DNA of 64,000 bases from Sycobia sp. Sy_11 (Eukaryota; Arthropoda; Insecta; Hymenoptera; Epichrysomallidae). The position numbers and the translations under genes were made by a program. Shown here piece after piece: positions 23,451 through 35,150 of the stretch. Location of the stretch: contig JACCIC010000014.1 in assembly GCA_018907035.1 (NCBI GenBank), forward strand, positions 5,524,501 to 5,588,500, written 5' to 3'. The stretch's first letter is position 1, and every line of letters begins with the position of its first letter. The notes beneath the pieces are model-generated. The model was not told the DNA's origin, searched no databases, and saw only the letters and a list, made by a program, of their open reading frames with translations.

Positions 23451-23498
<48 letters not shown>
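23451..23498. repeat. (TA)n microsatellite, 24 units
   Basis: Perfect TA array framed by CGTATA-type ends on both sides. Confidence 0.97.
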
Positions 23499-23499
<1 letters not shown>

Positions 23500-23519
23500 G
23501 TATGTCACTGTTAGAAAAA

Positions 23520-23755
23520 CGTCATTAAATTTAATGGATATTTACTGCGGGATCGCGTCATAAACGTACAATGAATTCAGTTTAATGGCAACAACGAAAA
23601 AAAATCCTACATTAAATTTAACGTACACGCGTGGAAATAAATTTCAATATATTTTACATTAAATTTAATGTAAACGCGCGGATGATTGAAATTTCATTAT
23701 GCACATTTTATATTAGATTTAAGACACGCGCAATGAAATCCCCATTTTCCGAATC
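23520..23755. repeat. Degenerate minisatellite with palindromic CATTAAATTTAATG core
   Basis: Three adjacent units start at about 23608, 23655 and 23709 (spacing 47 and 54). Each begins TACATTAAATTTAA or a close variant, continues to a (A/T)(A/C)ACGCG word and ends in a TTTCA(A/T)TAT-type tail. A fourth related core is at 23523-23536. The core ACATTAAATTTAATGT (23656-23671) is a perfect 16 bp palindrome and contains two opposed TAAT-type homeodomain half-sites. Confidence 0.75.
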
Positions 23756-24915
23756 CGAGTGTGGAGAATGGACGGCTAATATTAAAGCCAATATTATGCG
23801 CTTAAGCACGTACATATATACGTCTCTATGCAGGGAGGAGGTGTGTCGTAAAAAAAGGATGTATCAAAATTTATATCAATTTGTTGCTATTATATTTGCT
23901 ATTGCGAGAAGGAATCACTTTGTGTACTCGCGAATGCCACAACAACGTTGTCACATAATCGCTGCCTGGTTGTATTGAAGGTGAAATGGGCAAAACATTT
24001 CGCAATTTCAGTTTGTTAACTATTTAAGCATGTAATTGCGAACCATCGTAAAAAGGGGGCCTTTCGAACATAAGAATTTTTATTTATTCGCAGACCGATT
24101 CGTATTGATTGATTTAGATGTAATAACGTGGAGCCGTCTACTTTCGAAATCGTTGTTACATTAGTTCGTGCACCAGCGATCAGTTCTCGCATTGCAATTG
24201 AAAAATCCCACTTAAGCCTACGCTTATCGTTTACAATTTGAACGTAAGCATTAATTTATTACTGATACGTATAAAAAAGGTATGGTAAAAAAGTTGGGTA
24301 CAAGGTCTGCCACTGCCAATAAAGAGTTTATTGGGCTCATGTAATTGACACAAGTTTTTATTGCCACTTGCGGATTGTCCTCTTGTGGTAAAACTAAGAA
24401 GTCAATATTAACATTTGTAAATATTGAGATATCTATCATGAGCTTGTATATTTAAAGGATAATTTTTGATGCTCGGTCAATTTGCATTTTTCCAAAGGTA
24501 TTATTTTATAAAAGATCCTATAAATCCAATGAAATCAATTTTCATGAATCTCTATTTACAAAGTAATGCGATACTTGCACACGAAGCATTTTCAAATTAA
24601 TTATTGTCATACCGTTCGTTTTTAATAAATTTGAAACAATCATTCAAATATACCCGAAATTGTGGAAAATAAGTTTCCATCGAGAGCAGATATTTAATTT
24701 CATCACAGCAAATTTTACTATATGCCCATTTCATTTTAAGCAATAATTTACTGAAAATTATTATCATCCAAGCACGCTCGCTATCTCTCCCTCTCTCACT
24801 TTCTCTAATTATTTTTAATGAACAAATATCGATAATAAGATATATATATATATGCATTCATGAGCATTATAATTGATTGAATGTAATTTTAACGTGCCGT
24901 GTAAACGTACTTTAA
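23756..24915. other. AT-rich non-coding stretch
   Basis: No gene recognised. The ORF beginning at 23631 reads through the minisatellite and is not supported as a gene. Confidence 0.5.
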
Positions 24916-24962
24916 TTATTGTTATTATTATCATCATCATCGTCGTCGTCGTCATTATTATA
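24916..24962. repeat. (ATT)n(ATC)n(GTC)n(ATT)n compound trinucleotide repeat
   Basis: Four successive trinucleotide classes differing by single substitutions, as produced by stepwise mutation and expansion of one array. Confidence 0.94.
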
Positions 24963-26533
24963 ATGAAGCATCATCTCAAAAAGTTTATCGCGAGCGGGTT
25001 GTGTATTTGCATTATATATATATATATATATGGCATAATCGATATACATGGTACAATCGATACCTCGCGAGTGATATTCAAATTTGATGGACTTTAATTC
25101 GTTTATATGTAGCTCGGGCATAAATTGGTTTAATGAATTTTCCGAATTGTTAATTTTGGCCCTCGCACGCCACACAGTATTACACGAATATTGCCCGTAG
25201 CGCGAGCTGCTGCCGAAATAATATATCCGAGTACCCCGGGAATGAAACATGCAATTCTTATTGGAAACTAATGCGATTTATGTATTTTTTTTTTTGATTT
25301 TTACTTTTTCCTTTGAAAATTAATTCTTAGAATTGAGCGTTTAATCTCCGTGTTACGGAGCTGCTCTCACCAATTGGTAATCAACCGTAAAATTTGTCAT
25401 TTAGCGCCTACTTCGAACGGTCAGATTGTACCCTCGTCAATAACCGAAAAACCAATAATCTGCACGGAAAAAGAGTCTTGAAATTTGAGAACAAACTCCC
25501 ATTTACACAAATCGCGCGTCGAGCGTTTAATTGAGATTTACTCTCGTGGAGTGGTTCTTCAACGTCCTGTTATACGCGATTATCATTTTACACATGCGCT
25601 TACAGTCATTCATTATTTGCTCAACACTTTGACAGAGCAAAGACAGACCCTCAATAACTTGGAAAATTAATTCTCGATTGCTTACTGTATAGAGCACTCG
25701 ATCGTAACGTTGATTGAGGAGATTTGGCTCAAAGCCGAGAGTATATATTACCTATTTTTCAATGTCGAATCATTTCAATGGCGAAGAGGTATTTATATAC
25801 TCTTTATCAGGGAAAAAATCTCAAAATTGAGAATAAAAAAAACTGTCAGTTTTTTTTTCTGCTTTTTTATGACTTTTTTATAAGGTACACCAAATTACTA
25901 AGTTGATTACCTTAGTGTAACCAAAAAAAAAAAATATGAATAAAATCATGCGTGAATGTAATTATACGGCTTATGCAAGCGAACAATTTATGATAGTAAC
26001 TTTCGATTCGAACACTCCGGATCCGAGGTGCAATTTCCCTTCCCGAGCGGAAGTATGCGATATAGCGTCCCTAATTGTAGACTTAATTATTTATTACTCT
26101 GCGAAAATTGTTAGAGTAGTTTCAATTAAAAGCTAAATCGAGCGTAAGAGCACATCGAGGATTATGCACGATACCGACACAATACTCGAGCAACGATCGT
26201 CGTGAAAATCTCGCCGGCGGGAGGGGGAGAAAAGCTTCTTGTTCTTATTGCGATCGGCGCTTATCGGTCGTCCGTGTTCGTGCGCGCATTCTCGCATTAT
26301 TCCCGCCGACCGGTCAACGGATCGATCCGGCGTCAAAGCGCGAACCTTTATCAAATCAGGAAAAGTATCGTTACAATTCCCGACTTTTGCTTTTTTATTG
26401 TATTCGACTTGATCGTCTACTAGTTCTTTTTTTCGGTTTTTCTCCTCTTCCTCGTTGTATCCTTTTTATCACAATTTCTGAATTTGGCTTCTTGAGCCAT
26501 ACGTTTATGTTGCAGAAAATTTTTGATTTGCAG
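24963..26533. other. AT-rich block with short TA array and no recognised gene
   Basis: Short TA array at about 25013-25030. The segment at 25140-25230 is GC-richer and could be conserved regulatory DNA, but nothing is provable by eye. Confidence 0.5.
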
Positions 26534-26571
26534 ATAATAATAATAATAATAATGATAATAACAATAATTAA

Positions 26572-26611
<40 letters not shown>
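26534..26611. repeat. (ATA)n trinucleotide repeat
   Basis: About twenty-five ATA/AAT units with ATG, AAC and AAA interruptions in the middle. Confidence 0.96.
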
Positions 26612-26612
<1 letters not shown>

Positions 26613-26760
26613 AATTACGGAATGTAAATGGTAGTAGAAATGTATAGGTAAACATATGAGAATTTCCGTCAGATCTTGATGAATTCATAATTATAACTAG
26701 CACCAATTTTCATGAATAAACAAAATTCAGTCAATAACGACCACGTAAATAATGTGTGTA

Positions 26761-26764
<4 letters not shown>

Positions 26765-26815
<51 letters not shown>
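26765..26815. repeat. (TA)n microsatellite, about 25 units
   Basis: Perfect TA array. Confidence 0.97.
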
Positions 26816-26817
<2 letters not shown>

Positions 26818-27396
26818 ATTATTGGCGCAGAGCAAGTAAATCATTTTGTCAAGATTTAAATTCATAAATTCATAATTCGCAATACGAGAATTATTTTAAA
26901 TAATCGTGCATTATTTGAATAGTACATTATAATAATAAATAAATTATACGAGCAATAAATGCCTTTTTTAAAGAAAAAGTTATTTTAATCCTTGCAAATT
27001 TACAAATATGAACCATCTCAAAATGTATAGATTCCTGTAATATTTAAATTTACCTTGAAATTTTACTGTAATTTTTCTTCCTGCGATAAAAAAAAAATCA
27101 AATAAAATTTTTAAATCAATTAATGTTGTTCTACTTTTTTAACGTTCTGAATCATATCGTACCAAATTTATAAGCGATCTAACATTCGAAACTAGAATCA
27201 TCTTTTGTTTCAATTCCTTTTTTCCTAATATAACAAGTGTTTCTTTGTAAAATGTGAATCGCTACACCACATGAAGGCCAAGGGTCAAGGTACCAACTAT
27301 ACGGTCCTCTTTTTCCTCTTTTTCCTCTTTTTTCGGCATTGCTTCAATACGCAAGAATTTAATTTCTAATAGCACTATTATACTTAAGAAAAACTT

Positions 27397-27399
<3 letters not shown>
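26816..27399. other. AT-rich non-coding stretch
   Basis: Contains three CTCTTTTTC units at about 27304-27330. Nothing else recognised. Confidence 0.55.

Positions 27400-27445
<46 letters not shown>
27400..27445. repeat. (TA)n microsatellite, about 22 units
   Basis: Perfect TA array. Confidence 0.97.
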
Positions 27446-27446
<1 letters not shown>

Positions 27447-27666
27447 AAATCATCTCTTGTACAATTTGAACGCATGTTAAAAACTAAGCCATTGGTATTC
27501 CATCTTTCTTCTTACGATAACTGCGCAATATTCCGTGTACGCTTCGTCGCATATGTAAGTAAGACGCCGGAAATTATACGTGCTCATGGACACGTAAACG
27601 TTCTCACAGAAAATAGCGTTGGGCCGTTCAAATTAAGTATACGCGCTCGTTTACGCGCTCGTATAT

Positions 27667-27680
27667 GTGTGCGTGCGTGC

Positions 27681-27712
<32 letters not shown>
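27667..27712. repeat. (TGCG)n(CG)n(TG)n alternating tract
   Basis: Forty-six bases of unbroken purine-pyrimidine alternation, GC-rich in its centre. It is the strongest Z-DNA-type composition in the window. Confidence 0.95.
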
Positions 27713-27927
27713 ATTTACACGAATGCATTAATCTGTCATCCGCGATCGCGTATGAACGGTCGACGCCAAAAGATGCGGATAACGTATACACTGTCGGACC
27801 GAGTCTGCGAAATATCGTTCGCATTGGCCAAATAAATGAATCAACAGACAATCATTGAACAACTGTATGTGTTTTGTTTTTATCGGATTATTTTATTGGC
27901 TAATGGATGTATTATTAAACTGTGCAG

Positions 27928-27999
27928 GAGGTTTCGGTCAAGACCGACATGGGCACCGGTGTGACCTTCCAAGGGTCACGTTTCACCGTTGCGTTTACG

Positions 28000-28001
<2 letters not shown>
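27928..28001 (+). CDS. Candidate internal exon, product not recognised
   Basis: After an acceptor-like ACTGTGCAG (ends 27927, with CTAAT branch-like word ~27 bases upstream) a frame reads EVSVKTDMGTG then VTFQGSRFTVAF before running into a TA array. Codons are GC-ending while the flanks are AT-rich. No good donor was found before the array. The minus strand over the same bases is also open (…KRDPWKVTPVPMSVLTE…). The segment holds three dyads: TCGGTC/GACCGA, CACCGGTG and GTGACC/GGTCAC. It may therefore be a regulatory or structured element instead of an exon. Confidence 0.25.

Positions 28002-28057
<56 letters not shown>
28002..28057. repeat. (TA)n microsatellite, about 28 units
   Basis: Perfect TA array. 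Confidence 0.97.
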
Positions 28058-28060
<3 letters not shown>

Positions 28061-29494
28061 GTGTTGTCGCCAGCATAATTTCAATCCATGTGCCACAGTC
28101 ATTATTTTCGCAATGCAAACTGTTCTAAAAATTCCTCGCTTTGAATTTTCTATTCTATATGTGATTTGCAAAACGAGTAACCCCTTGCCCCATCGGTATT
28201 CAGATGCCTTGCGCAATCTTTGGAAAGTGAAGAAGAGGCCGTAATTATCTCACTCCTTCTCCTTCAACCCCGACTAACCTATTAGCGAGTACACCGATTC
28301 GACTACTGCGCTATCTAGTGGTCGGTCGGGCAGGTGCTCGTAGTGTAGATTATTCCTCAAGGATTTTTTTAATGTTTACATTCATTAAACTTAAACTATA
28401 TTTTAAATACTAAAGTATTTATACACGTGCGTAAAAAAATCACAACGAAACCTTTAATTTTCGATAAAAGAGTAATTAATGACAGGTACGAACTGTATTA
28501 AGTCAGACATTATTTACTTCAAATAATAGTCATCAGAAAATAATCAAGAAAAACATAATAATAGAGCGTTAAGGGAATTCGTTTATAGAATTTTATTAAC
28601 AATAAATTTATAGATAATATATTTACAGCAAAACAAATCGGTCTCTGACTAAAAACAAAAGTAGTACGTCACTTTCGAAAGTAGAAACAATAGAGCTTCA
28701 TTTAAACCGAAAATATTTGTAAAATAAATGAAAAAAATTTACAACGTGAATCAAATCGTGAAGTAAACGATTACAACTATGGAGCTTTAAATGAGCATTG
28801 AAAGAAAACTGAATAATATTTTTAGCGATTTTCGTTTTCTTTTTTTTAATTATAATATACTTACTATGGCATTCAAAATTATAAGTTCTTTCTTTTGGAA
28901 CTATAATAAGTACTTGAATGTCAGAATCAATTATTTTTCAACGTCATTGAGCTTGTTTGAATAATTTTTTTTTATCTTATGTTGGTTTTCGAGATTTAGG
29001 CCTGGTTCGACTTTAAAAATATATATGCAAAGATGGTGATCATTGTTAAAAATTTCGAGATAATAGAATAAAAAATATTACTTAAAAACATGACTTAAGC
29101 CAATTCTACTTGTTTTGTGAAAAACTAACCTTATCAAATATGTCATAAATAGCTTATTTTTCACTTTTAAATCAGAATATCTCGAAAACCTGAAGTAATC
29201 CAACAAATCCGAGGCCAGATCCGGATTCACCGAACTAGGATTCTTGTTCTTCTCCAAAAAAAAAAGAAAAAAGACCACAACAACAAATACTCGACCTTCT
29301 GTTATTTTACCCTTGCTAAACCGTGTTATTATTCTAAAAAAAAAACTACGCTGCATAGGGATTATTTCCTTTTGTAACACAACGACCGCGCTCGTGCATT
29401 CATATTCTTATAGCTAGAATATAAAAACACGATTCGACCGAATAAGCTCATTAAATATGTATATAATCGCCTAAGATCCGGATCAAATATTAGG

Positions 29495-29496
<2 letters not shown>
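28058..29496. other. AT-rich block, no gene recognised
   Basis: Contains a CTCF-like word at 28308-28321. GGTTTTCGAGAT occurs at about 28984 and, reversed, at about 29177, with weak similarity around both, so a faint old inverted repeat is possible. No supported gene. Confidence 0.5.
28308..28321 (-). promoter_or_regulatory. CTCF-like motif
   Basis: Minus-strand CCACTAGATAGCGC matches the known CTCF core CCASYAGRKGGC at all but one of its twelve positions. Insects including Hymenoptera encode CTCF; occupancy here is unknown. Confidence 0.3.

Positions 29497-29544
<48 letters not shown>
29497..29544. repeat. (TA)n microsatellite, 24 units
   Basis: Perfect TA array. Confidence 0.97.
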
Positions 29545-29549
<5 letters not shown>

Positions 29550-29826
29550 CTAGTTCAAGCAAATTATCCGCTCGGCATAAACAACGCTCGAGCGACCTCC
29601 ACATCCCCCAAAGAAAATAATCAGCGGCAGAGGAAGAAAAAAGATCGACCCTACATTTTCCCCTTCCACGCCCGTTAAGAGCTAACACGTTCGTCCAGAC
29701 GCATTATAACAACGCGTAACGAGCTGAGCACGCGTTAATACGTTCCCGGCAGCCGGGACCGCGCATATATAACGAGCGCACACCTCGCCCCTTCTCGCTC
29801 TCCCTCTCTCACTCTCGCTCTCGCTC
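29545..29826. other. CpG-containing non-coding stretch
   Basis: Becomes GC-rich rightwards. A TATATAA word near 29765 has no convincing initiator. Confidence 0.5.
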
Positions 29827-29889
29827 ACCACACACACACACACACCACACACACACACACACACACACCACACGCGCGCGCGCGCGCAC
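29827..29889. repeat. (CA)n with CC breaks followed by (CG)n
   Basis: About twenty-two CA units with two CACCAC breaks, then eight CG units. The tract is largely purine-pyrimidine alternating. Confidence 0.96.
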
Positions 29890-29993
29890 GTATAACCATC
29901 GTCATCCTCGCGAACAATTACCCACAACCCGGCGATTTACCCGCGAAGACGCTCTATGTGTATCTAATGAGCGACGCCGCGCCCGTGCGACCG

Positions 29994-29998
<5 letters not shown>

Positions 29999-30056
<58 letters not shown>
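29999..30056. repeat. (TA)n microsatellite, 29 units
   Basis: Perfect TA array inside a CpG-rich block. Confidence 0.97.
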
Positions 30057-30059
<3 letters not shown>

Positions 30060-31061
30060 GCAGAAGCTCGTCGGCGGTGTATATACGGGCCCCTCGGCTT
30101 GATTGCGCGGCCGCCTCCGACGCGGGAGCGCTCGCAACCTCGAAATATTTGAGTTGCTCGGCAAACACGCGGGGGCGAATGTAAACCCCGGGCCGCGCGC
30201 CGCGCGCCACCGCCGCCACTGCCTCAGCAGCCCCCGTTTCGTTTGCTCTCCTGTCTATCTGACCTGTCGCCTCAGCCCCTCCCTCCCTACCTCCCTCCCT
30301 CCCGCCGCCGTCGCTGCCCCTCCTCCGCCCTGTCCTCTTCCCATCGGTATAAGTAAGCGGGCGCATAGAGGCGGTATAAGAAAAGGGTCGTAGACGGGGG
30401 ACTGGTGTGGGGCGGAGGTAACCGTCGAGCAAATATTGACACCGAGCCGGGGATATTGCTCCCGATGCCTTGTTTGTTTATTTCAGTACAGAGAACCGAG
30501 AGTGGGAGGACTAGAGAGTGAGAGAGAGAGAGAGAGAGAGATAGAGAGGGCGAGAGAGATGGAACCTCGGCTCCCGGAGATAACCCGGGGTGGCGACGCG
30601 GGCTGACGTATCGGTGCCACTACTACTTCCCGGCCGGAACGTTGCGCGCTCCCGCTCCACCGTGTAACGAGCCCATATACACACACACACACACATACAC
30701 ACACGTAGACACATACACATATACGTATGCTTACGGTTAAACGCGAGAGATCGAGGAGTGCGCGGGTATGGAAATGCGCTCGGCCGCTTAAATAAACGAG
30801 ATCGGGGGCGCGGGTAGTGGTGGCGGGTGAGGGGCGAGCCGGAGGGACAAAAGCGATTTGAGCACATACATACGGAGGGAGTGGACGGGGGATGCGATGA
30901 GGGAATCCAACGAGCGTTTCGGCCGTCCGACGAAGGGTCGGCGGCGGGGGGGGTGGAGGAGTCGACCGCGACGATCGAGTGCGCCTATTTATACTCGAGT
31001 GGGGTGCGATGATACAGGCGCTCCACCTCTTAAGGTTGAACTGGTCCTTTCTAGTCTCGCC
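30057..31061. other. CpG-rich block, no gene recognised
   Basis: High CpG, CCTCC iterations at about 30277-30303, a (GA)n array at 30513-30548 and a (CA)n array at 30679-30704. Composition is that of a promoter/CpG-type region, but I could not place a transcription start. Confidence 0.55.

Positions 31062-31110
<49 letters not shown>
31062..31110. repeat. (CT)n microsatellite, about 24 units
   Basis: Perfect CT array leading directly into a splice-acceptor-like TTTCAG. Confidence 0.97.
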
Positions 31111-31112
<2 letters not shown>

Positions 31113-31114
31113 AG

Positions 31115-31120
31115 GATGAG
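31115..31120 (+). other. Candidate 6-base microexon (GATGAG)
   Basis: The (CT)24 polypyrimidine tract is followed by TTTCAG, then GATGAG, then the donor-like GTAAGA (31121-31126). This is the exact arrangement of a very short exon, which would encode Asp-Glu in phase 0. It may equally be chance, since no adjacent exons were identified. Confidence 0.15.
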
Positions 31121-32148
31121 GTAAGACGACTATTTGCCTGTAGAAGTAGGAGTGCGCGTCCTATCGGAAAAGTTTAGCGAAGATATCTTGTTTTCTCTTC
31201 TTTTTTTCCCTTTTCTTACAACTGCCACATGCGATGGATTTTGGACCCAATGGTAAAAATGGAAAAATTTGAAAAACAAAACAATTATTACTCTGAACGA
31301 TGATTGAAAGATATATGTTCTTCTTAGAATTCTCTTCGACGATAATCTATACACTGAAGTTGTAATTGTAAAGAAGTTTAACGAAGTTTACAAATACGTA
31401 TTTATTTTGAAATACATTACGTATTTAGGGGTTGACGCAATTGTAAAATTTGATGAAAACTCAAAAATATTTTTTGCCCCAATCCATACTTTATATTTTT
31501 CATGACGCAAGGAAGAAAATTCTCAAAAACAGCGTTATTTGTAACTTTAAACTCCCTTTTTTTCTGGAAACAATTTTTTTCTTGTCTGCATTACCGGATC
31601 GCTGACATTTATTTTTGAAAAACCACCGAACCACGCGTGCATTTATTTCAAGCTTTACAAAACTATTTATTTCTTAAACAATTTTCCACCAAATTAATCA
31701 TATTGTTGGCTTTATATTTCCGATATTGAATCAAATTGCTTGCAATCCGTAGTTTCATACAATCTCACGTGACACAATAATTTTTTCTTACGGTGTTTAA
31801 GGTAGCTGCATAATTTAGTGGCAAATGTCGTTAATGTCAAATCTATGCAATTATTCTTTACGACCTAACGAAAAAAAATTTCCATGTATTAGAACTACTC
31901 GACTTTTACTTGTAAATTTTTATCTTTTTATGTTTTATTTAAAAAAAAAAAACATGCTATTTATATTTGCACTGAAAACTGACATTTGTAAAAAAAATTT
32001 CTTTCCTTCTTTTGTTAATGTAAACATTTTTTTAATATCTAAATTTTCTCATGATGCGTGTGCCTATATTTGAAGCAGTAAGAGGATTTTTTTGTGAACA
32101 TATACGCGTAAAGAATTATTTTTACTGTGCGATTCTTCTGTTTTATAG
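31121..32148. other. AT-rich non-coding stretch
   Basis: Nothing recognised before the acceptor-like sequence at 32130-32148. Confidence 0.5.
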
Positions 32149-32335
32149 GCAATGCGGAGAAAGTATAATCGTCGAATGTGCTTCGTACGAGTCGGATTGT
32201 GGTACGCTTGCTTCGTGCAGCATGGAAGCTTTAAATAAGTATTTGTACGCGCGTGGAATGGCAAAGTTGCAATTTTTCAAGCACATCGAGCGTCCTGAAA
32301 TTTTGCGATTTCCCGAACGGAGTCGCACCGAATAA
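32149..32335 (+). CDS. Candidate terminal coding exon, product not recognised
   Basis: A strong acceptor-like tract (GATTCTTCTGTTTTATAG, ending 32148) is followed by one base and then 61 sense codons to TAA at 32333-32335. The frame begins QCGESIIVECASYESDCG, contains four cysteines and ends RFPERSRTE. It is compositionally mixed and lies where the DNA turns from AT-rich to moderate GC. The 94-residue ATG frame from 32051 reads through the acceptor in the same frame, so an unspliced ORF is the alternative. Other frames here are also fairly open, which lowers confidence. I do not recognise a family. Confidence 0.3.
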
Positions 32336-33136
32336 TTTCAAACGCCAACCAGTCCACGGTACTTTTCGACGAACGAACGAGCGTGACGCGCTTATGCGAC
32401 CGGGTGAAAAAACGAGCTATCATTGTACGATATTGTAGCCAGGACCGCGAGTATCGCGCTTGCAAAAATTACGCGGTCCCATTCGCGCCCCAAAGCCCGG
32501 ACTGTAACGGGGATAAAAACGTGGATAAAAACGCGCTGCAAAAAGATGCGCGGAAAAACGTATAGCCGTGTGGACGCGCGGTGCCTCTAGTCCTCCTACC
32601 CCACCTTCTCCCCTGCACCCTCTCCTTCTATAATAACACGCGCTGTGTCTTATTTATTCCCTTTGTTGGGCGAAGAATATATATATGTACGTATTATAAC
32701 AGTGCTTTGCGGAGGGACAAGGGTGAAAAAGGGGGGAGGCGAGGAGGGAGTAGGTTACCACTCTGCCTTATGGGAGAAATAGAAAGAGGGAGTGAGAGAG
32801 AGAGAGAGTGAGCAAAAGAAATGGCGAGGAGGGGTGGAGGGGGGGGGGGTAAAGGAGGAAGAGAACCGTAGCAGAATCGAGGCGACGATCGGACGGAGAT
32901 AAGCGTGTCACGCCGTGAACGACTATATTATGCGGGCGAACGATTTCCGGGGATTTCTCTCTAACGACGTTCCTTTCTTCTTCTTCTTCCTCCACCTCCT
33001 CCTCCTCCTCCTCGTCCTCGACGACAACGACGACGTCGGCGTCTCTCGATGATCCTTTTTTATCCCCTCCCACCATCTCTCTATCTATCTCGCGCTTTCT
33101 CTCCCTGTCTTCCGTGCTCGTTTTTTTCCCCCATTC

Positions 33137-33139
<3 letters not shown>
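32336..33139. other. GC-rich block with small arrays, no gene recognised
   Basis: Includes a short (GA)n at 32789-32810, a G11 run at 32839-32849 and a CTT/CCT/CGA trinucleotide series at 32974-33040. Confidence 0.55.

Positions 33140-33193
<54 letters not shown>
33140..33193. repeat. (TA)n microsatellite, 27 units
   Basis: Perfect TA array. Confidence 0.97.
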
Positions 33194-33194
<1 letters not shown>

Positions 33195-33267
33195 TCGTTC
33201 TCTGTACCAGCGCTATATATATAGATATATAACTTGCAGCCTCTCGAGAACGCGGCTGCGTCCATAC

Positions 33268-33290
33268 CTCTCTCTCTCTCTCTCTCTCTC
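33268..33290. repeat. (CT)n microsatellite
   Basis: About eleven CT units. Confidence 0.94.
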
Positions 33291-34754
33291 CCTCTCTCGT
33301 ACTCACTCACTCTGTGTATTTCTCTCTTTTCCTCCTCGCTCTCTTGGCTTTGAAATTAACATGATATACTTAGTTAAGGAAAGTCGTCGAGGATCCCGGA
33401 GCCGCCCCGTGTATAACGAGACACTTTGAGGAACTTGAACGCGGAATTGTGCTCGAGCTTAATCATACAGCGCGGGGGTGGTGGCGGGCAGGGGGAAGGG
33501 CGCGCGGACATTTTGCGCGGGATAAGAGGAAGTTCCGCCTTTCTTTTTCGCTCTCGTTCTTTTATCCCGCCTCATCCACGACTCTCCGCCCCTCTAAATC
33601 TCGCCCCACCCCGCCTTTTCTTTCGGTCCCGCTCTTTTATAATTCCGCGACGTTAATTGGTTCGGGATTTCTTTTCTCGCCGACTCGATTTACTTTTCTT
33701 TAGCCAAAGCCCACCCCCCACCGGCTCGACATCCTTCGTGACTTATAATATTTTTCGACGCAGTCTGAATGAAGCACTGCTGCTCTGTACTCGGATAATC
33801 GCAGAGACTCTAGTGTTTTTACGATATACCGCCCCGTTATTAATTTCATATCGATGTACTTACGGCGTACATTTACTTCGTACAAGATGCTGATTAATTA
33901 GATTTAGGAAATTGGAGGATTCGCTTTCAGCATACCTCGGCCAATATGCTTCGAACGAACCTAAGGAGGTTCCATTGAGGTTGGCCGTTCTTTTCGAACT
34001 AATGAGCTATAATATCTACCTCGTATACATTGAGATTTTTATAAATTTAATAAATCTTTAATAGCACAGGTTAAGAAATATTGTTTAATTTTTCGAAACG
34101 GAAGTTACGGTATGCTTTTCAGCAAAATTTTAATGCATTAAATACGAATTTGGTATTTTAATCGCTCTATCACGTTTTCCAGACAATCTAACCTAAAAGT
34201 GTAAAATTACTTTAAATCATAAGTCGTCCTGCTTTAAATGTCGTTGAGATTAATCGAATAGCCTTATTTTCCGCATTGAGATATAAAAATTTGAAAAATA
34301 TATTTGATGCTAGTATTGTGAGTTCAGTGTAGTCTTGAGATATACGAAGTTTATGGTTTGGAGTTGCGAAAAGTGCAATGGAAAAGATCGATCGCTACTT
34401 ATTTTGGCTTGCATTGGAGCACAGAAGTGAAATAAAAATTTTAATTTATCACACCTCGATGAATAAAAAGATATTCAGAAAAAACTCAGCGCACTTAAAA
34501 ATCAGTAATTTTTACTCCCAATCTATTAAACGAGTTTTTTAAAGAGGAAACTAGACTTTTTTACACTTTCAAACTGAAGAATATCTTGAAATTCTGAGAC
34601 AATTGATCAGAATAGTGTATTCTAGTTTCTGGTACTTTACACTTGTTAAATTGTGCAATTAATGATATTCAGAATAATACTTATGCCTCTGAAAATTACA
34701 GCATCTTTCGTGCACTTATCAAAATATTGCTTCTCAATGGAAAGAAAATAAGCA
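33291..34754. other. GC-rich then AT-rich non-coding DNA
   Basis: Pyrimidine-rich to about 33730, AT-rich afterwards. No gene or array is recognised. Confidence 0.5.
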
Positions 34755-34794
34755 GTCTTAGTTAGTATATAAAGGTCTTAGATAGTATATAAAA
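34755..34794. repeat. Tandem duplication of a 20 bp unit
   Basis: GTCTTAGTTAGTATATAAAG (34755-34774) is immediately repeated with two changes at 34775-34794. Confidence 0.85.
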
Positions 34795-35150
34795 TAAGAC
34801 ACGCGCATTGAGAGAAATGCTTGACTTAAAATTCACTCAACTTTCTACCGAAAGAGAGACTTCGAAGCCATTTTACCGTAACCCCATTAATGATTACAGC
34901 ACTTGCGCGAATTTTTAACAAATATTCTATTAAAAATTCGCAAATTTAAAACAATATTTCTCTCATAATACAATCGCTCCTCCCCATTATTAGACATTAC
35001 GGTAATTCTTATAAAACGCTCCTCTCCGTGCATGAAGTTCCGACTTTACACCTAGACCCATTCCGCCCTCCTTCGCGCGCTATCGCGTGCAATTTGCCCC
35101 AGATACATAAAGTACACGTGGCATTCGAGGGTAGAGGAGGATAGCAAAAA
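34795..35150. other. AT-rich non-coding stretch
   Basis: Nothing recognised. Confidence 0.55.
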
